The notes: generated by a model from the sequence alone, not told the origin. Shown: positions 43,760-52,978, numbered from the stretch's first letter. The stretch is 64,000 bases of DNA from Mobiluncus massiliensis (GCF_949769255.1 NZ_OX458329.1:1860001-1924000), one strand, 5' to 3'. Made by a program: numbers and translations.

Positions 43760-45199
43760 CTAAGAAAGCGATATCTCCGGACGTTGTGGGTTTTCCCATC
43801 GGGTATGGAAACTGCCCTCGCAGTCCCGCCGGCGATAGGTATGAGCCCCGAAGAAGTCCCTTTGGGCCTGTACCAGAGCTGTCGGCAAAGCTGGGCAACG
43901 CAAGGAATCCAGATATGCCAAGCCAGAGCTGAGAGCAGGCAGGGCTATCCCGGCTTTGATGGTGTCGCTGACCACCGCACGCCACGCGGGCAGGGCGTCT
44001 TTAATGACCGCGCTGATGGCAGGCTTGAGCAACAGCGGGGTGTCAAAGTCGCCATCTTGGTAGGTCTCCATGATGTCTTGCAGAAGCTGCGCCTGGATGA
44101 TGCAGCCGGCACGCCAAATGGCCGCCAGTTTCGCTAGGTCAACTGTCCAACCGTATTCCTTACAGGCGGCTCGAATCTGCGACAACCCTTGGGAATACGC
44201 CACAATTTTTGCCCCATAGACGGCTTTTTCCAGATTATCTAGCAAGTCTGGTCCACCGGGAACCGTGTCAGGAACCCCTTCCCCTAAGACCTCACGAGCC
44301 AAGGTTCGGTGAACACTTTGCGAGGACACTGCCCTGGCGAAAGTAGCCGCCGCAATGATGGTGGAGCCGGCCCCGAGGGTCAACGCGTTTTGCACAGTCC
44401 ACGAACCCGTACCCTTTTGACCGGCCTGGTCACAAATAATGTCGATGAAAGGCTGGTGAGTTTTTTCATCGGTATGCTGCAAAATATCGGCGGATATTTC
44501 CAACAAATAGGAATGCAGCGGTCCCTCATTCCATCGAGAAAACACCTCGCTGATTTCCTTGGGGCTCATTCCGTTTCGGTAACGTAACAGCTGATAAGCC
44601 TCACTGAGCAGCTCCATATCGGCATACTCAATCCCGTTATGCACCATTTTCACGTAGTGTCCCGCCCCGCCCGGGCCTACCCAGGTACAGCATGGTTCAC
44701 CTTGATAATGGGCCGAAATGGATTCCAGCAGGGGTCCCAGCCTCTCGTAGGCTTTTTTGGCACCACCAGGCATGATGGCAGGCCCGTTGAGAGCCCCGGA
44801 TTCCCCTCCTGAGATGCCACAGCCGACAAAGTGCAGGCCGCGCTGCGTAACCAGCTTCTCCCGGCGTTCCGTATCAAGGTAGAAAGAGTTACCCATATCT
44901 ACGATGATGTCCCCGGCGGAGAATACTTCACAGAGCATATCGATGGCCTTGTCAGTCGGTTCACCCGCAGGCACCAGCAAAATTGCTACCCGAGGGGTTG
45001 ACATCGACTCGGCCAGCTTCGCCGGATCCTGGGCGGGGATAAAGTTTCCTTCCGCACTGTGCTCTTGCGCAACCTGAGCAGCCCGTCCGGGAGCAACATC
45101 AAACAGGGCAACGGTGTGTCCATGACGTGCAAAGTTGCGCGCCAAAGAACGTCCCATTACCCCGGTACCGATTACTGCTACATCTGCTTTCTCTGTCAT
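43760..45199 (-). CDS. gnd: 6-phosphogluconate dehydrogenase (decarboxylating)
   Basis: This 479-residue enzyme oxidises 6-phosphogluconate to ribulose 5-phosphate with production of NAD(P)H and CO2. The nucleotide-binding GTGVMGRSLARNFARHG lies at the N-terminus, followed by CGISGGESGALNGPAIMPGG, the catalytic-lysine motif VKMVHNGIEYADMEL and QKGTGSWTVQNAL. The length is that of the classic dimeric form. It is the last gene of the operon gntP-idnO-idnD-gnd, 6 bases after idnD, with GAGGAG inside the idnD end. Here it directs gluconate-derived carbon into the pentose phosphate pathway; it is probably also the cell's general enzyme. Confidence 0.96.
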   Translation of the reverse strand: MTEKADVAVIGTGVMGRSLARNFARHGHTVALFDVAPGRAAQVAQEHSAEGNFIPAQDPAKLAESMSTPRVAILLVPAGEPTDKAIDMLCEVFSAGDIIVDMGNSFYLDTERREKLVTQRGLHFVGCGISGGESGALNGPAIMPGGAKKAYERLGPLLESISAHYQGEPCCTWVGPGGAGHYVKMVHNGIEYADMELLSEAYQLLRYRNGMSPKEISEVFSRWNEGPLHSYLLEISADILQHTDEKTHQPFIDIICDQAGQKGTGSWTVQNALTLGAGSTIIAAATFARAVSSQSVHRTLAREVLGEGVPDTVPGGPDLLDNLEKAVYGAKIVAYSQGLSQIRAACKEYGWTVDLAKLAAIWRAGCIIQAQLLQDIMETYQDGDFDTPLLLKPAISAVIKDALPAWRAVVSDTIKAGIALPALSSGLAYLDSLRCPALPTALVQAQRDFFGAHTYRRRDCEGSFHTRWENPQRPEISLS

Positions 45200-45205
45200 T
45201 CGTTT

Positions 45206-46246
45206 TCACTCCTCAAACCACAGGTTAACTATTACCTTGCCGGACGCAGCACTGTCTTTAGCTGTGTGGAAGGCCTTTTCGGCTTCGTCGGCGTTGAACT
45301 CGTGCGTAATGACGGATTCCAACTGTGGGGCGTTAGCCAAAATCTCTAATGCCTGGTCGATTTCGTCCAGGAACCGGAACGTTCCTAAGTAGGTAATCTC
45401 TTTGGAAATCAAGGGTGCTAAATTGACCGGCCCATCAACCGCGGGAACCATCCCCACCTGAACCACCGTGCCGCGAGGACGGCAAATCTGGAAGGCTTGG
45501 GAAATGGCGGGAAACACGCCCGCACATTCCAAAACCGCGTCAAATGCAGAAGCCTCCAGCTCGGTCTTTGTCGAGTTATACACGTGGTCTGCTCCCAGGG
45601 CTTGAGCTCGCTGCAGAGGTGCATCCTGCACATCAATACAGCTGACTTCGGCTCCCAGACTCTGAGCCGCGCCGGCTGCCAGCAGCCCGATCGGGCCCGC
45701 CCCGATTACCGCAACGGTCCGACCCGCCAAATTCTGCCATCCTGTAGCTGCCTGGAGACGATGCAGAGCGTGTAATCCCACACACAGAGGTTCGGTCAGT
45801 ACTCCCCGCTTCAGCGGCAAATCCGGTGGCAAAGCGTGGATTTGGTCAAGCCGCAAGAGGATGTATTCGCTCATCCCCCCCTGGGTGTGGGGCCAGGTGG
45901 AGGCCGATCCGAGATAGGCTCCACCCGGCCACAGATGCGGTGAATCACTATAGGCAGCCTGGGGCTGACCGAAGGTAGCCGGATGAGGGGTAACCGGCGT
46001 TCCAGGTGCGTAGGTCCCAGATGGGTCTTTGGCGACGATACCGACTATCTCATGACCCGGCACCAGCGGTTCGCGCAGTTTGAAGGCGCCAACCTGTCCG
46101 TCAAAGAAGTAGTGCAAATCCGAGCCGCAGATTCCGGCCCAGGCCACTCTCACCAGTACCTGGCCTTTACCAGGCTCGGGGCAAGGCACGCAGTTAGAAC
46201 CCATTTCTTCCTTGGCGTTGATACACACCTGTTTCATGTCAGTCAT
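45206..46246 (-). CDS. idnD: Zinc-type L-idonate 5-dehydrogenase-like enzyme
   Basis: This 346-residue medium-chain dehydrogenase should oxidise L-idonate to 5-keto-gluconate. Catalytic zinc ligands are present: the cysteine in AGICGSDLHYFF, the GHE motif, and the glutamate in TEPLCVGLHAL. The cofactor loop is GAGPIGLLAAGAAQ, and YLGTFRFLDEI matches IdnD. The structural-zinc lobe, which normally carries four cysteines, has none (PHPATFGQPQAAYSDSPHLW), so that zinc is lost. The start at 46246 has GGGAGGA upstream. It lies between idnO and gnd in the operon. A related polyol specificity cannot be excluded. Confidence 0.85.
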   Translation of the reverse strand: MTDMKQVCINAKEEMGSNCVPCPEPGKGQVLVRVAWAGICGSDLHYFFDGQVGAFKLREPLVPGHEIVGIVAKDPSGTYAPGTPVTPHPATFGQPQAAYSDSPHLWPGGAYLGSASTWPHTQGGMSEYILLRLDQIHALPPDLPLKRGVLTEPLCVGLHALHRLQAATGWQNLAGRTVAVIGAGPIGLLAAGAAQSLGAEVSCIDVQDAPLQRAQALGADHVYNSTKTELEASAFDAVLECAGVFPAISQAFQICRPRGTVVQVGMVPAVDGPVNLAPLISKEITYLGTFRFLDEIDQALEILANAPQLESVITHEFNADEAEKAFHTAKDSAASGKVIVNLWFEE

Positions 46247-46278
46247 TCATTCCTCCCTACAGTTTTCGACCGACTGGC

Positions 46279-47046
46279 TTAGACCACGCTAGTCATTCCT
46301 CCGTCGACTAAAATATTTTGTCCAGTGACAAAATTTGACGCTTCCGAGGACAGATAGATGAGTGTCCCCATCAGCTCGTCAAACTTTCCCCATCGTCCCG
46401 CCGGAGTACGGGCTTTCAGCCAAGCATCGAATTCCGGGTCTTGCCACAAATCCGTGTTCATCTCGGTGGCAAAGTATCCGGGAGACAACGTGTTGACTTG
46501 GATGTTGTAGCGCGATAGATCCGCCGCGAGGCCTTGGGCAAACATGGCTACGCCGCCTTTAGAGGCGCAGTACGGGGCAATGGTTTGCCGCGCTAGCCGA
46601 GACTGCACGGAACCGACCATGACGACTTTGCCGCTGCCGCGTTCCACCATGCGCTGCGCGACCGGTTTCGTCACGTAGAACACGGAAGAGAGATTCGTGC
46701 TGATGACCGCGTCCCACTCTTCGGTAGGGAACTCGGTGATGGGGTGACGACGCTGGATACCTGCGTTGTTGACCAGGATGTCTGGTGTGCCTTGACTATC
46801 CATAAAGTCATTGAGGGCACGTTCGGCCTCCTGGGCATCGGTGACATCAAAAACCAAGTGCCCGACCGGGACCCCCAGTGACTCAGACAACTGCTGGGCT
46901 GCTTGGGAAACTTTCGCGGCATCCCGGCCTTGCAAAGTGACGCGCGCCCCGGCTTTTGCTAAACCAGTGGCCAGAGCCAGCCCTAGTCCCCGGTTGGACC
47001 CGGTTACTAGGGCGGCTCGACCAGAAATATCGAACCAGTTACTCAT
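46279..47046 (-). CDS. idnO: Gluconate 5-dehydrogenase-like short-chain dehydrogenase
   Basis: This 255-residue SDR enzyme should reduce 5-keto-gluconate to D-gluconate. The Rossmann motif is TGSNRGLGLA (about 16-25), NNAG follows near 92, and the catalytic serine and YxxxK are in SVQSRLARQTIAPYCASKGG. The C-terminus (NILVDGGMTSVV) is standard for the family. The ribosome-binding site is weak, and the start lies 18 bases after the gntP stop, which suggests coupling with it. Its neighbours (permease, idonate dehydrogenase, 6-phosphogluconate dehydrogenase) support this substrate rather than a fatty-acyl one. Confidence 0.88.
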   Translation of the reverse strand: MSNWFDISGRAALVTGSNRGLGLALATGLAKAGARVTLQGRDAAKVSQAAQQLSESLGVPVGHLVFDVTDAQEAERALNDFMDSQGTPDILVNNAGIQRRHPITEFPTEEWDAVISTNLSSVFYVTKPVAQRMVERGSGKVVMVGSVQSRLARQTIAPYCASKGGVAMFAQGLAADLSRYNIQVNTLSPGYFATEMNTDLWQDPEFDAWLKARTPAGRWGKFDELMGTLIYLSSEASNFVTGQNILVDGGMTSVV

Positions 47047-47064
47047 GATTTCGTTGGCTTCGCT

Positions 47065-48471
47065 CTAAGCAAAGATGAATAGCAACGCCGCGATAGCGAA
47101 ACCGATGACTGATTCGAGAAGCTGCTGCATGGTCCACACCTTCAGGGTGGTCTTTACGTCCATACCCGTCAATCGACCGACCAGCCAGAAACCAGAATCG
47201 TTGACGTGTGAAGCAAACACCGAACCCGCGGAAGCAGCCATGGTGATGCAGACCACGCCCCACGGCGAAAGCTGACCGGCAGCCACTGCCTGTTCGACCG
47301 CCGGAGCCAACAGCGAAGCGGCCGTGACCAGCGCTACTGTGGCCGACCCTTGTGCCAGACGCAGCGCCACCGCAATCAGGTAGGCAGCCAGCAGGAGCGG
47401 AATGCCCAAATCTTCCATCGATTTAGCCAACGCGTCGCCTATTCCCGAAGCACGCAAAACCCCGCCGAACATACCGCCGGCACCGGTGATGAGCACCACG
47501 GAACAGATTGGTCCCAGCGCGGAATCAACCACCTTTTCCAAAACGGTTTTGTCCTTAGTGATTTTGCCACCAAGCACCGCAATCGAAACCAGAGTCGAAA
47601 TCAGCAGCGCTATAGGAGTTTCACCCAACGTGATGAGTAATTTCACCCAGCTAGCATCGCCGCTGATAACTCCGACCTTGGACAGGGTCGTAAACCCGGT
47701 GTTCATGAAAATCAACAGTACGGGGAGCAGCAGCAACGCGATGATTGTGCCGACTGAAGGGGGATTATCGGGAAGTTCATCATCCGACACGTTACCGAAC
47801 ACGTGGGAAGCCTCCACCTTGACGCGGGGAGCAATGAATTTAGCCCACAAATAACCGGAGAGAATGAAGGTCGGAATAGCAATGATGAAACCTTGTAGCA
47901 TCACCAAACCCACATTGGCGTGGAAGTAGTCGGCTGCGGCAACAGGGCCGGGGTGGGGCGGGAGGAAAACGTGCATGACCGAGAAAGCGGCCGCAGTAGG
48001 AATCGCGTAGAGAACGATGGAACCCTTTAGACGCTTCGCCACTGCGAAAACGATCGGCAGCATCACAATCAAGCCCGCATCAAAGAAGATGGGGAAGCCC
48101 AGAATCAGGGATGCCACACCCAAAGCTAGGGGGGCACGCTTCTCACCGAAGAGATTAATCATGGCATCTGCCAGAACCTTCGCGCCCCCGGATTGCTCGA
48201 CCATCTTGCCGAGCATGGCACCTAAGCCAACGAGTAGCGCGACCGAGGCGAGGGTGCCTCCAAAGCCATCTTTCATCGCCCCCACGATTGATTCGATGGG
48301 CAAACCAGTGGCTAAGGCCGTGAGGAAGCTGACCAAAACCAAGGTCAGAAAAGCATGGAGCCTGAATACAATGACCAGGACCAAAATCGCAGCAATTGCA
48401 GCTAAAGCAATGCCGAGCAGCGGTAATGTCCCCATAGTCTGGGTCCATCCCTCTATCTCAAATGGTTGCAT
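47065..48471 (-). CDS. Gluconate/idonate permease, GntP family
   Basis: This 468-residue protein with about 12-14 transmembrane helices imports gluconate or related acid sugars by proton symport. Family motifs include KDGFGGTLASVALLVGLGAM, GFPIFFDAGLIVMLPIVFA (with the conserved charged aspartate) and VFLPPHPGPVAAADYFHA. The ATG at 48471 has AAAGGAGA upstream. It is the first gene of the four-gene operon, so uptake and conversion are co-expressed. The specific substrate (gluconate, idonate, 5-keto-gluconate) is undecided. No regulator gene is adjacent. Confidence 0.93.
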   Translation of the reverse strand: MQPFEIEGWTQTMGTLPLLGIALAAIAAILVLVIVFRLHAFLTLVLVSFLTALATGLPIESIVGAMKDGFGGTLASVALLVGLGAMLGKMVEQSGGAKVLADAMINLFGEKRAPLALGVASLILGFPIFFDAGLIVMLPIVFAVAKRLKGSIVLYAIPTAAAFSVMHVFLPPHPGPVAAADYFHANVGLVMLQGFIIAIPTFILSGYLWAKFIAPRVKVEASHVFGNVSDDELPDNPPSVGTIIALLLLPVLLIFMNTGFTTLSKVGVISGDASWVKLLITLGETPIALLISTLVSIAVLGGKITKDKTVLEKVVDSALGPICSVVLITGAGGMFGGVLRASGIGDALAKSMEDLGIPLLLAAYLIAVALRLAQGSATVALVTAASLLAPAVEQAVAAGQLSPWGVVCITMAASAGSVFASHVNDSGFWLVGRLTGMDVKTTLKVWTMQQLLESVIGFAIAALLFIFA

Positions 48472-48766
48472 CTAAACTCTCCTTTGAACATAGAGCAAAC
48501 TCTCACTTGTATGTTGGCCGCCGAAACACCCCAAAAGTCCTCATCAAGAACCCAGTTGGTCAGCGCTCAACGGTCGATGTGTACCCAAAGTCTACTGGAA
48601 CGCGCCGCGGTTTTGGTTGGAATAGCTGTGCAGATGCAGATAATGGGATTATTTGACGATTCACCCCGAGGAGTTGCGCGGGGCCAGCCACGAAGAACGA
48701 TATGGAACTAGGATAGTTTTCAACGCTGACCATGTTTAGGGATATTGAGCCCCCACGGAGAACACC
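48472..48766. other. Divergent control region of the gluconate module
   Basis: This 295-base gap separates the minus-strand operon from the plus-strand hydroxyacid dehydrogenase and kinase. It must hold two divergent promoters. No gene is supported, and no clear operator palindrome was identified by eye. Confidence 0.4.
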
Positions 48767-49741
48767 ATGAATACAGATTCGCAAAAATTATTAGTGACGC
48801 CGACCTCTTTTGCCTCTGCGGAGCTGGAGTTTGCCCGCGATCTCTTGCACGACAGCGGCTATGAGGTTGCCTATAACCAGTCAGGCAAGCCCTTAGACGC
48901 CGATTCGTTAGTCGCAGCCGCTCGCGGTTGCGTAGGGATTTTGGCGGGCTTGGACGATTTTTCAGCTGCGGTTTTGCATCAGCTCCCTGACCTGCGGGTC
49001 ATTTCGCGTTACGGCGTGGGGGTGGATCGGGTCGATTTGCAGACTGCTCGCCACAATGGAGTCGTGGTGACCAACACTCCGGGAGCGAATTCCATCGCCG
49101 TCGCTGAAATGGCCTTGACCAGTATGTTTGCACTGGCACGCCACGCCGCCTGGTTGAATGAAACGACTCGGCAGGGACAATGGTTGCGCGTGGTGGGCAC
49201 CGAGTTGTCGCAAGCCACTTTGGGGATTGTGGGATACGGCTCAATCGGGCGGGCTTTGCGGCGGCTGGTCACGGGTCTGGAAATGAAAGTGCTGGTTTAC
49301 GACCCGTTTTTCAACCCCGATACCGACCCGACGGTTCAGGGCGTAGATCTGCCTGACCTGGTGCGAGAGAGCATTTTTATCTCTTTGCATCTGCCACTCA
49401 CGCCAGAGACCGCACACTTATTTGATGCCTCGATGTTCCGTCTCATGTCTCCCGGCACGTTTTTGATTAACACTTCACGAGGGGGGATTATCGATGAGTC
49501 CGCCGCCGCCGCGGCCCTGGACGCCGGTCAGTTCGCCGGTCTCGCCTTGGACGCTTACGAGCAAGAACCGCCCTCGCCCGACCACGAACTTTTCCGTTTC
49601 CCCAATGTCATCGCCACCCCGCACAGCGGCGCCCAAACTGTCCAAAGCCGCATCCGCATGGCAAAGGGCGCGGTAGACAATCTGTTACGCGCTTTAGCGG
49701 GCGAACCGGTAACAAATCTGGCTTCTGACCCAGCAGCCTGA
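48767..49741 (+). CDS. D-2-hydroxyacid dehydrogenase
   Basis: This 324-residue NAD(P)-dependent dehydrogenase belongs to the phosphoglycerate/glyoxylate reductase family. The nucleotide-binding loop is GIVGYGSIGRAL (about residue 150), and catalytic residues are the arginine in INTSRGGIIDE, the glutamate in YEQEPPSPDH and the histidine in ATPHSGAQT. In this setting the likely substrate is 2-keto-gluconate or a related acid, giving gluconate for the kinase next door (64 bases on); glyoxylate/hydroxypyruvate is an alternative. A CGGAGAACACC ribosome-binding site precedes the ATG. Confidence 0.85.
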   Translation: MNTDSQKLLVTPTSFASAELEFARDLLHDSGYEVAYNQSGKPLDADSLVAAARGCVGILAGLDDFSAAVLHQLPDLRVISRYGVGVDRVDLQTARHNGVVVTNTPGANSIAVAEMALTSMFALARHAAWLNETTRQGQWLRVVGTELSQATLGIVGYGSIGRALRRLVTGLEMKVLVYDPFFNPDTDPTVQGVDLPDLVRESIFISLHLPLTPETAHLFDASMFRLMSPGTFLINTSRGGIIDESAAAAALDAGQFAGLALDAYEQEPPSPDHELFRFPNVIATPHSGAQTVQSRIRMAKGAVDNLLRALAGEPVTNLASDPAA

Positions 49742-49805
49742 ATCTGAACACCGCGCAAGTCACTGCAGATATACTGAAATCAGCCGTGACCTTTAGGAGT
49801 GCGCG

Positions 49806-51227
49806 ATGAATGTTTTAGTTATCGAATCATCAACCAGTTCAGCCAAAGCGATGATCTATGACACCGTCAAGAACGATTTTACGGTTGAAAATGCTTTCTA
49901 TCCCCCCATGGGTAATGATTTGACCCAGCATGATCCCATGGTCGTTTACGAAGCGAGCTTGGCGGCAGCCAAGACACTGTTGCGAGGTCGAAAAAACATC
50001 GACATCATCGTCCTTTCCGGGGTATGGCATTCCATCGGATTGTTCAACCCGAACATGGACCCGGTGACACCCATCATGCAGTGGTCCAATACCAAGGCTT
50101 CCGACCAAGCTGAGGCTTTCCGCAGCAAACCCCAACTGACCAGGGAATACTATAACCTCACCGGTGGTTATCCCAACGCTATCTATCCTTTCTTTAAACT
50201 TGCCTTCCTCAAAGAAGAGGGATACAACATTTCTTCCTACATCGCCATGGGGCAGGCGACTTACAACTTTTATCGCTTGACCGGGAACATCAAAGTTTCT
50301 CGCTGTATGGCGTCCGGTTCCGGATTGGTGAATATCACCACCGGCGAATACGACCCCAAGCTGTTAGAGGTGATTAATCTCGAACCTTCTCAGCTTCCGG
50401 AAATTGTTGATAATGACTATCAGGCACCGCTTTCCGCCCAGGCTGCAGCCAGTTTGGGATTACCGGCCGGAATCCCCGTGGTCCCCGCCATGTCCGATGG
50501 GTCACTCAATCAGCTCGGCTCTGGTGCCTTGCGCGAAGGGCAAATGACACTGTCGGTGGGCACGTCCGGTGCTTTGCGGGTCACGTCCCCCCAGCCGCAG
50601 TTCCACCCGGATATGTCTACTTGGTGCTACATCGGACCCAAGAGTTGGATTTCCGGAGCTGCAACGGCAGGTGCCTGCAACACGGTGGATTGGTTTAAAG
50701 GTTTGTCGCTGCGTCCCACCACTTACGATGAACTCGAAGCGGGGATGGATTACGCTGCTGATACACCGGTCTTTCTGCCTTTCATTTTTGGGGAACGTAA
50801 CCCCGGCTGGGGCGACAAGCGCAAGGGCGGTTTCTTAGGTCTGACCTCGAAACACGATTTCAAGCTGACTTACCAGGCCGTATTGGAAGGGGTTTTGTTC
50901 AACCTTAAACAGTGTTATGACGCCGTAACCAAACTGAACGGAGAGCCCGAGCGCATCCTCATTTCGGGGGGAATCCTCCACACCAGCATCTGGTCCCAGT
51001 TGGCGGCTAACGTGTTCGGACACACCTTGACTCCCTGTCTGGTGAAACAAAATTCCATGATGGGAGCCGCCTTGTGGGGAGCGTATCTGTTGGATAGCAC
51101 TCTATCTTTAGAGGATTACGAACCGCCAGTGGGTGAGGAAATCGTTCCGCAGGAAGAATACGCCGAAATCACGGCCCAGAAATATCAACGCTACCTGGAG
51201 GCCTATAGCGATAACGCCAACCGGTGA
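49806..51227 (+). CDS. FGGY-family gluconokinase
   Basis: This 473-residue sugar kinase should phosphorylate D-gluconate to 6-phosphogluconate with ATP. FGGY features are the N-terminal VIESSTSSAKAMIYD phosphate loop, LSGVWHSIG, MSDGSLNQLGSGAL (the catalytic aspartate region), LSVGTSGALRVTS, and the late LISGGILHTSIWSQLAANVFG ATP-binding segment. It is of the long FGGY type rather than the short P-loop GntK type. AGGAG precedes the ATG. Together with the hydroxyacid dehydrogenase upstream it forms the plus-strand half of the module; its product is the substrate of gnd on the other half. Confidence 0.9.
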   Translation: MNVLVIESSTSSAKAMIYDTVKNDFTVENAFYPPMGNDLTQHDPMVVYEASLAAAKTLLRGRKNIDIIVLSGVWHSIGLFNPNMDPVTPIMQWSNTKASDQAEAFRSKPQLTREYYNLTGGYPNAIYPFFKLAFLKEEGYNISSYIAMGQATYNFYRLTGNIKVSRCMASGSGLVNITTGEYDPKLLEVINLEPSQLPEIVDNDYQAPLSAQAAASLGLPAGIPVVPAMSDGSLNQLGSGALREGQMTLSVGTSGALRVTSPQPQFHPDMSTWCYIGPKSWISGAATAGACNTVDWFKGLSLRPTTYDELEAGMDYAADTPVFLPFIFGERNPGWGDKRKGGFLGLTSKHDFKLTYQAVLEGVLFNLKQCYDAVTKLNGEPERILISGGILHTSIWSQLAANVFGHTLTPCLVKQNSMMGAALWGAYLLDSTLSLEDYEPPVGEEIVPQEEYAEITAQKYQRYLEAYSDNANR

Positions 51228-51263
51228 CGCTAGGCCGGTCCCGACTGGGTTCCACACCCTGAT

Positions 51264-51316
51264 AACTGTGCGATTTTGCGCAATCCATTGCGCAAATGAC
51301 TCGCTTTCCCACAGTT
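51264..51316. promoter_or_regulatory. Nested inverted repeats after the gluconokinase
   Basis: An outer 7-bp stem (aactgtg 51264-51270 with cacagtt 51310-51316) encloses an inner 10-bp palindromic arm (tttgcgcaat with attgcgcaaa). It lies between gluconokinase and the TauE-type gene. It could be a terminator without a T run or a protein-binding site. Confidence 0.4.
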
Positions 51317-51356
51317 AGGCGACGTATTCCATGCTGGGAGCCTCGCGGCGAGGCGA

Positions 51357-51362
51357 TATAGT
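51357..51362 (+). promoter_or_regulatory. Leaderless -10 box of the TauE-type gene
   Basis: TATAGT ends 6 bases before the ATG at 51369, and no ribosome-binding site is present. Confidence 0.5.
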
Positions 51363-51368
51363 GAAGTA

Positions 51369-52115
51369 ATGGAATTGGTACTCTTGACTGCGATTGTCTT
51401 GCTGGGTACCTGCGTGCAAGGCTTGGCTGGGATGGGTTTCGGCATGATTGCCGTCCCGGTTTTGGTGGTGGCAGCCGGGGCTCACTACGGGATTTTGTGG
51501 GGAAACATTTGCGGCGGTTTAGTCACGTTGCTGCTGTTCGTGACCGGTTTTCGAGATATTAACTGGTATCGTTTCCGCTTGCTGATGCTCAGTGCCTTGC
51601 CAGCTTTGTTCGCTACCGTTGTGGCGCTACGGTTTGTACCGGACCGGGTATTTTCCATTTTTGTGGGAATCATCATGCTGACCATGGTGTTCTTTTCCAT
51701 TTTTGCCCCGCGTTTTCGGGCTATACCAGTTTTTTCGGGATCCCTGATTTTCGGTTTCCTGGGGGGCATGATGAGCGCCCTGGTGGCTCAGTCCGGGCCG
51801 GTCATGGCGGCCTACTCGCAAACTACCCGATGGTCTCAGCGAGAATTTGCGGCCACTTTGCAGCCACTGTTCCTGTGTTTCAACATTATTGTGGTGGCCA
51901 GCAAAGTCTGGTTTGGCGGGCAAAGAGCCGTGCTCACTTCCCTACCTGCCCCCACGATTGCCGCTATCTTGGTGGCAATCCTGGTCGGCACCGTCATTTC
52001 GCGATTGCTTAAGAAGTATGTCAAGCCTCAGTGGGCCCGCAACCTGGCGTTGGCCCTGGCCACCTTCGGGGCTTTGCGGGTCATCATCAGCGTGTTCTTT
52101 CCCGGCCTGCCCTAA
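51369..52115 (+). CDS. TauE/SafE (TSUP) family membrane permease
   Basis: This 248-residue protein has seven to eight transmembrane helices in two similar halves. The family pattern LGTCVQGLAGMGFGMIAVP near the start, with GFLGGMMSALVAQSGPVMAAY in the second half, is clear. TSUP proteins move small anions such as sulfite, sulfoacetate or other organic acids. The substrate here is unknown; the nearby gluconate genes and the lack of sulfur genes give no firm clue. It seems to be transcribed separately and without a leader. Confidence 0.88.
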   Translation: MELVLLTAIVLLGTCVQGLAGMGFGMIAVPVLVVAAGAHYGILWGNICGGLVTLLLFVTGFRDINWYRFRLLMLSALPALFATVVALRFVPDRVFSIFVGIIMLTMVFFSIFAPRFRAIPVFSGSLIFGFLGGMMSALVAQSGPVMAAYSQTTRWSQREFAATLQPLFLCFNIIVVASKVWFGGQRAVLTSLPAPTIAAILVAILVGTVISRLLKKYVKPQWARNLALALATFGALRVIISVFFPGLP

Positions 52116-52224
52116 AGTCACAAGGCCGGTTCGTCTCGTTTTCGGTTCCGCGGGTGCTCTACACTGTAGGTAGGGCGTCATTCGACAGCCTGACAATCTA
52201 TCCGCCTACCGCAAAGGAGTTCTG

Positions 52225-52824
52225 GTGAGTTTATCTGAAAAAGAAAAAATGCTGAACCAGATGCTCTATAACGCAGACCGAGACCCCACCCTTTGCAGCG
52301 AAAGGGACCACGCCAAAGACTTGTGCCTTGAATACAACCAAATCCGGCCTTCCGACCACGCCGCCCAGTACCGCCTCATGCGGGAACTCTTGGGCAAAAC
52401 CGGGCAAAATTTCACCATAACCGCCCCGTTTTGGTGTGACTACGGCTACAACATCGAAATCGGGGAAAACTTTTACGCTAACCACAACACGGTGATGCTG
52501 GATTGCGCCCGGATTACCTTCGGCGACAATGTGTTCATTGCTCCGAACTGCGGGTTTCACACGGCGGGTCACCCGATTGACTTTGAGCGGCGTAACCAAG
52601 GTTTGGAGTACGGCCACAGCATTACCGTGGGCGACAACGTGTGGATTGGCGCCGCTGCGCAAGTCCTACCGGGAGTGAGCATCGGCAGCAACGTGGTCAT
52701 CGGTTCGGGCAGTATCGTCGTCAAAGATATTCCCGATAACTGCGTGGCCGTCGGCAACCCCTGCCGGGTATTGCGGGAAATCACCGAAGCCGACAAACTG
52801 ACTTCTTGGAATCGCTTTGAATAA
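52225..52824 (+). CDS. Sugar O-acetyltransferase (Maa/LacA family)
   Basis: This 199-residue left-handed beta-helix enzyme transfers acetyl from acetyl-CoA to a sugar hydroxyl. The N-terminal Mac domain (KEKMLNQMLYNADRDPTL) is followed by hexapeptide repeats (FYANHNTVMLD, ITFGDNVFIAPN), the catalytic histidine in GFHTAGHPID and the CoA-binding VWIGAAAQVLPGVSIG. Maltose and galactoside acetyltransferases share this layout, so the acceptor sugar is open. The GTG start follows AAAGGAG. It is followed by tRNA-Arg. Confidence 0.92.
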   Translation: MSLSEKEKMLNQMLYNADRDPTLCSERDHAKDLCLEYNQIRPSDHAAQYRLMRELLGKTGQNFTITAPFWCDYGYNIEIGENFYANHNTVMLDCARITFGDNVFIAPNCGFHTAGHPIDFERRNQGLEYGHSITVGDNVWIGAAAQVLPGVSIGSNVVIGSGSIVVKDIPDNCVAVGNPCRVLREITEADKLTSWNRFE

Positions 52825-52864
52825 AGCCAAATTTCTCTAGATTTCTTGCCCGGAGAGTGCCGAT

Positions 52865-52894
52865 TTGGGGAATCGTGCAGGTTAGGGCTAGACT
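52865..52894 (+). promoter_or_regulatory. Promoter of tRNA-Arg(ACG)
   Basis: TTGGGG (52865-52870), an 18-base spacer and TAGACT (52889-52894) lie 11 bases before the tRNA. Confidence 0.5.
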
Positions 52895-52905
52895 TAATGA
52901 CCTCA

Positions 52906-52978
52906 GCGCTCGTAGCTCAATGGATAGAGCATCTGACTACGGATCAGAAGGTTGGGGGTTCGAGTCCCTTCGGGCGCG
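52906..52978 (+). tRNA. tRNA-Arg (anticodon ACG)
   Basis: The gene is 73 bases. The acceptor GCGCTCG pairs with CGGGCGC, and the anticodon loop CTACGGA in a TCTGA/TCAGA stem gives ACG, the substrate of TadA. The T-arm reads GGGGGTTCGAGTCCC. No CCA is encoded. Confidence 0.95.

Noticed and set aside
48462-48784. Short frames on both strands in the gap upstream of the hydroxyacid dehydrogenase
   Set aside because: They have poor start signals and no domain pattern, and they overlap the region where the divergent promoters must lie.
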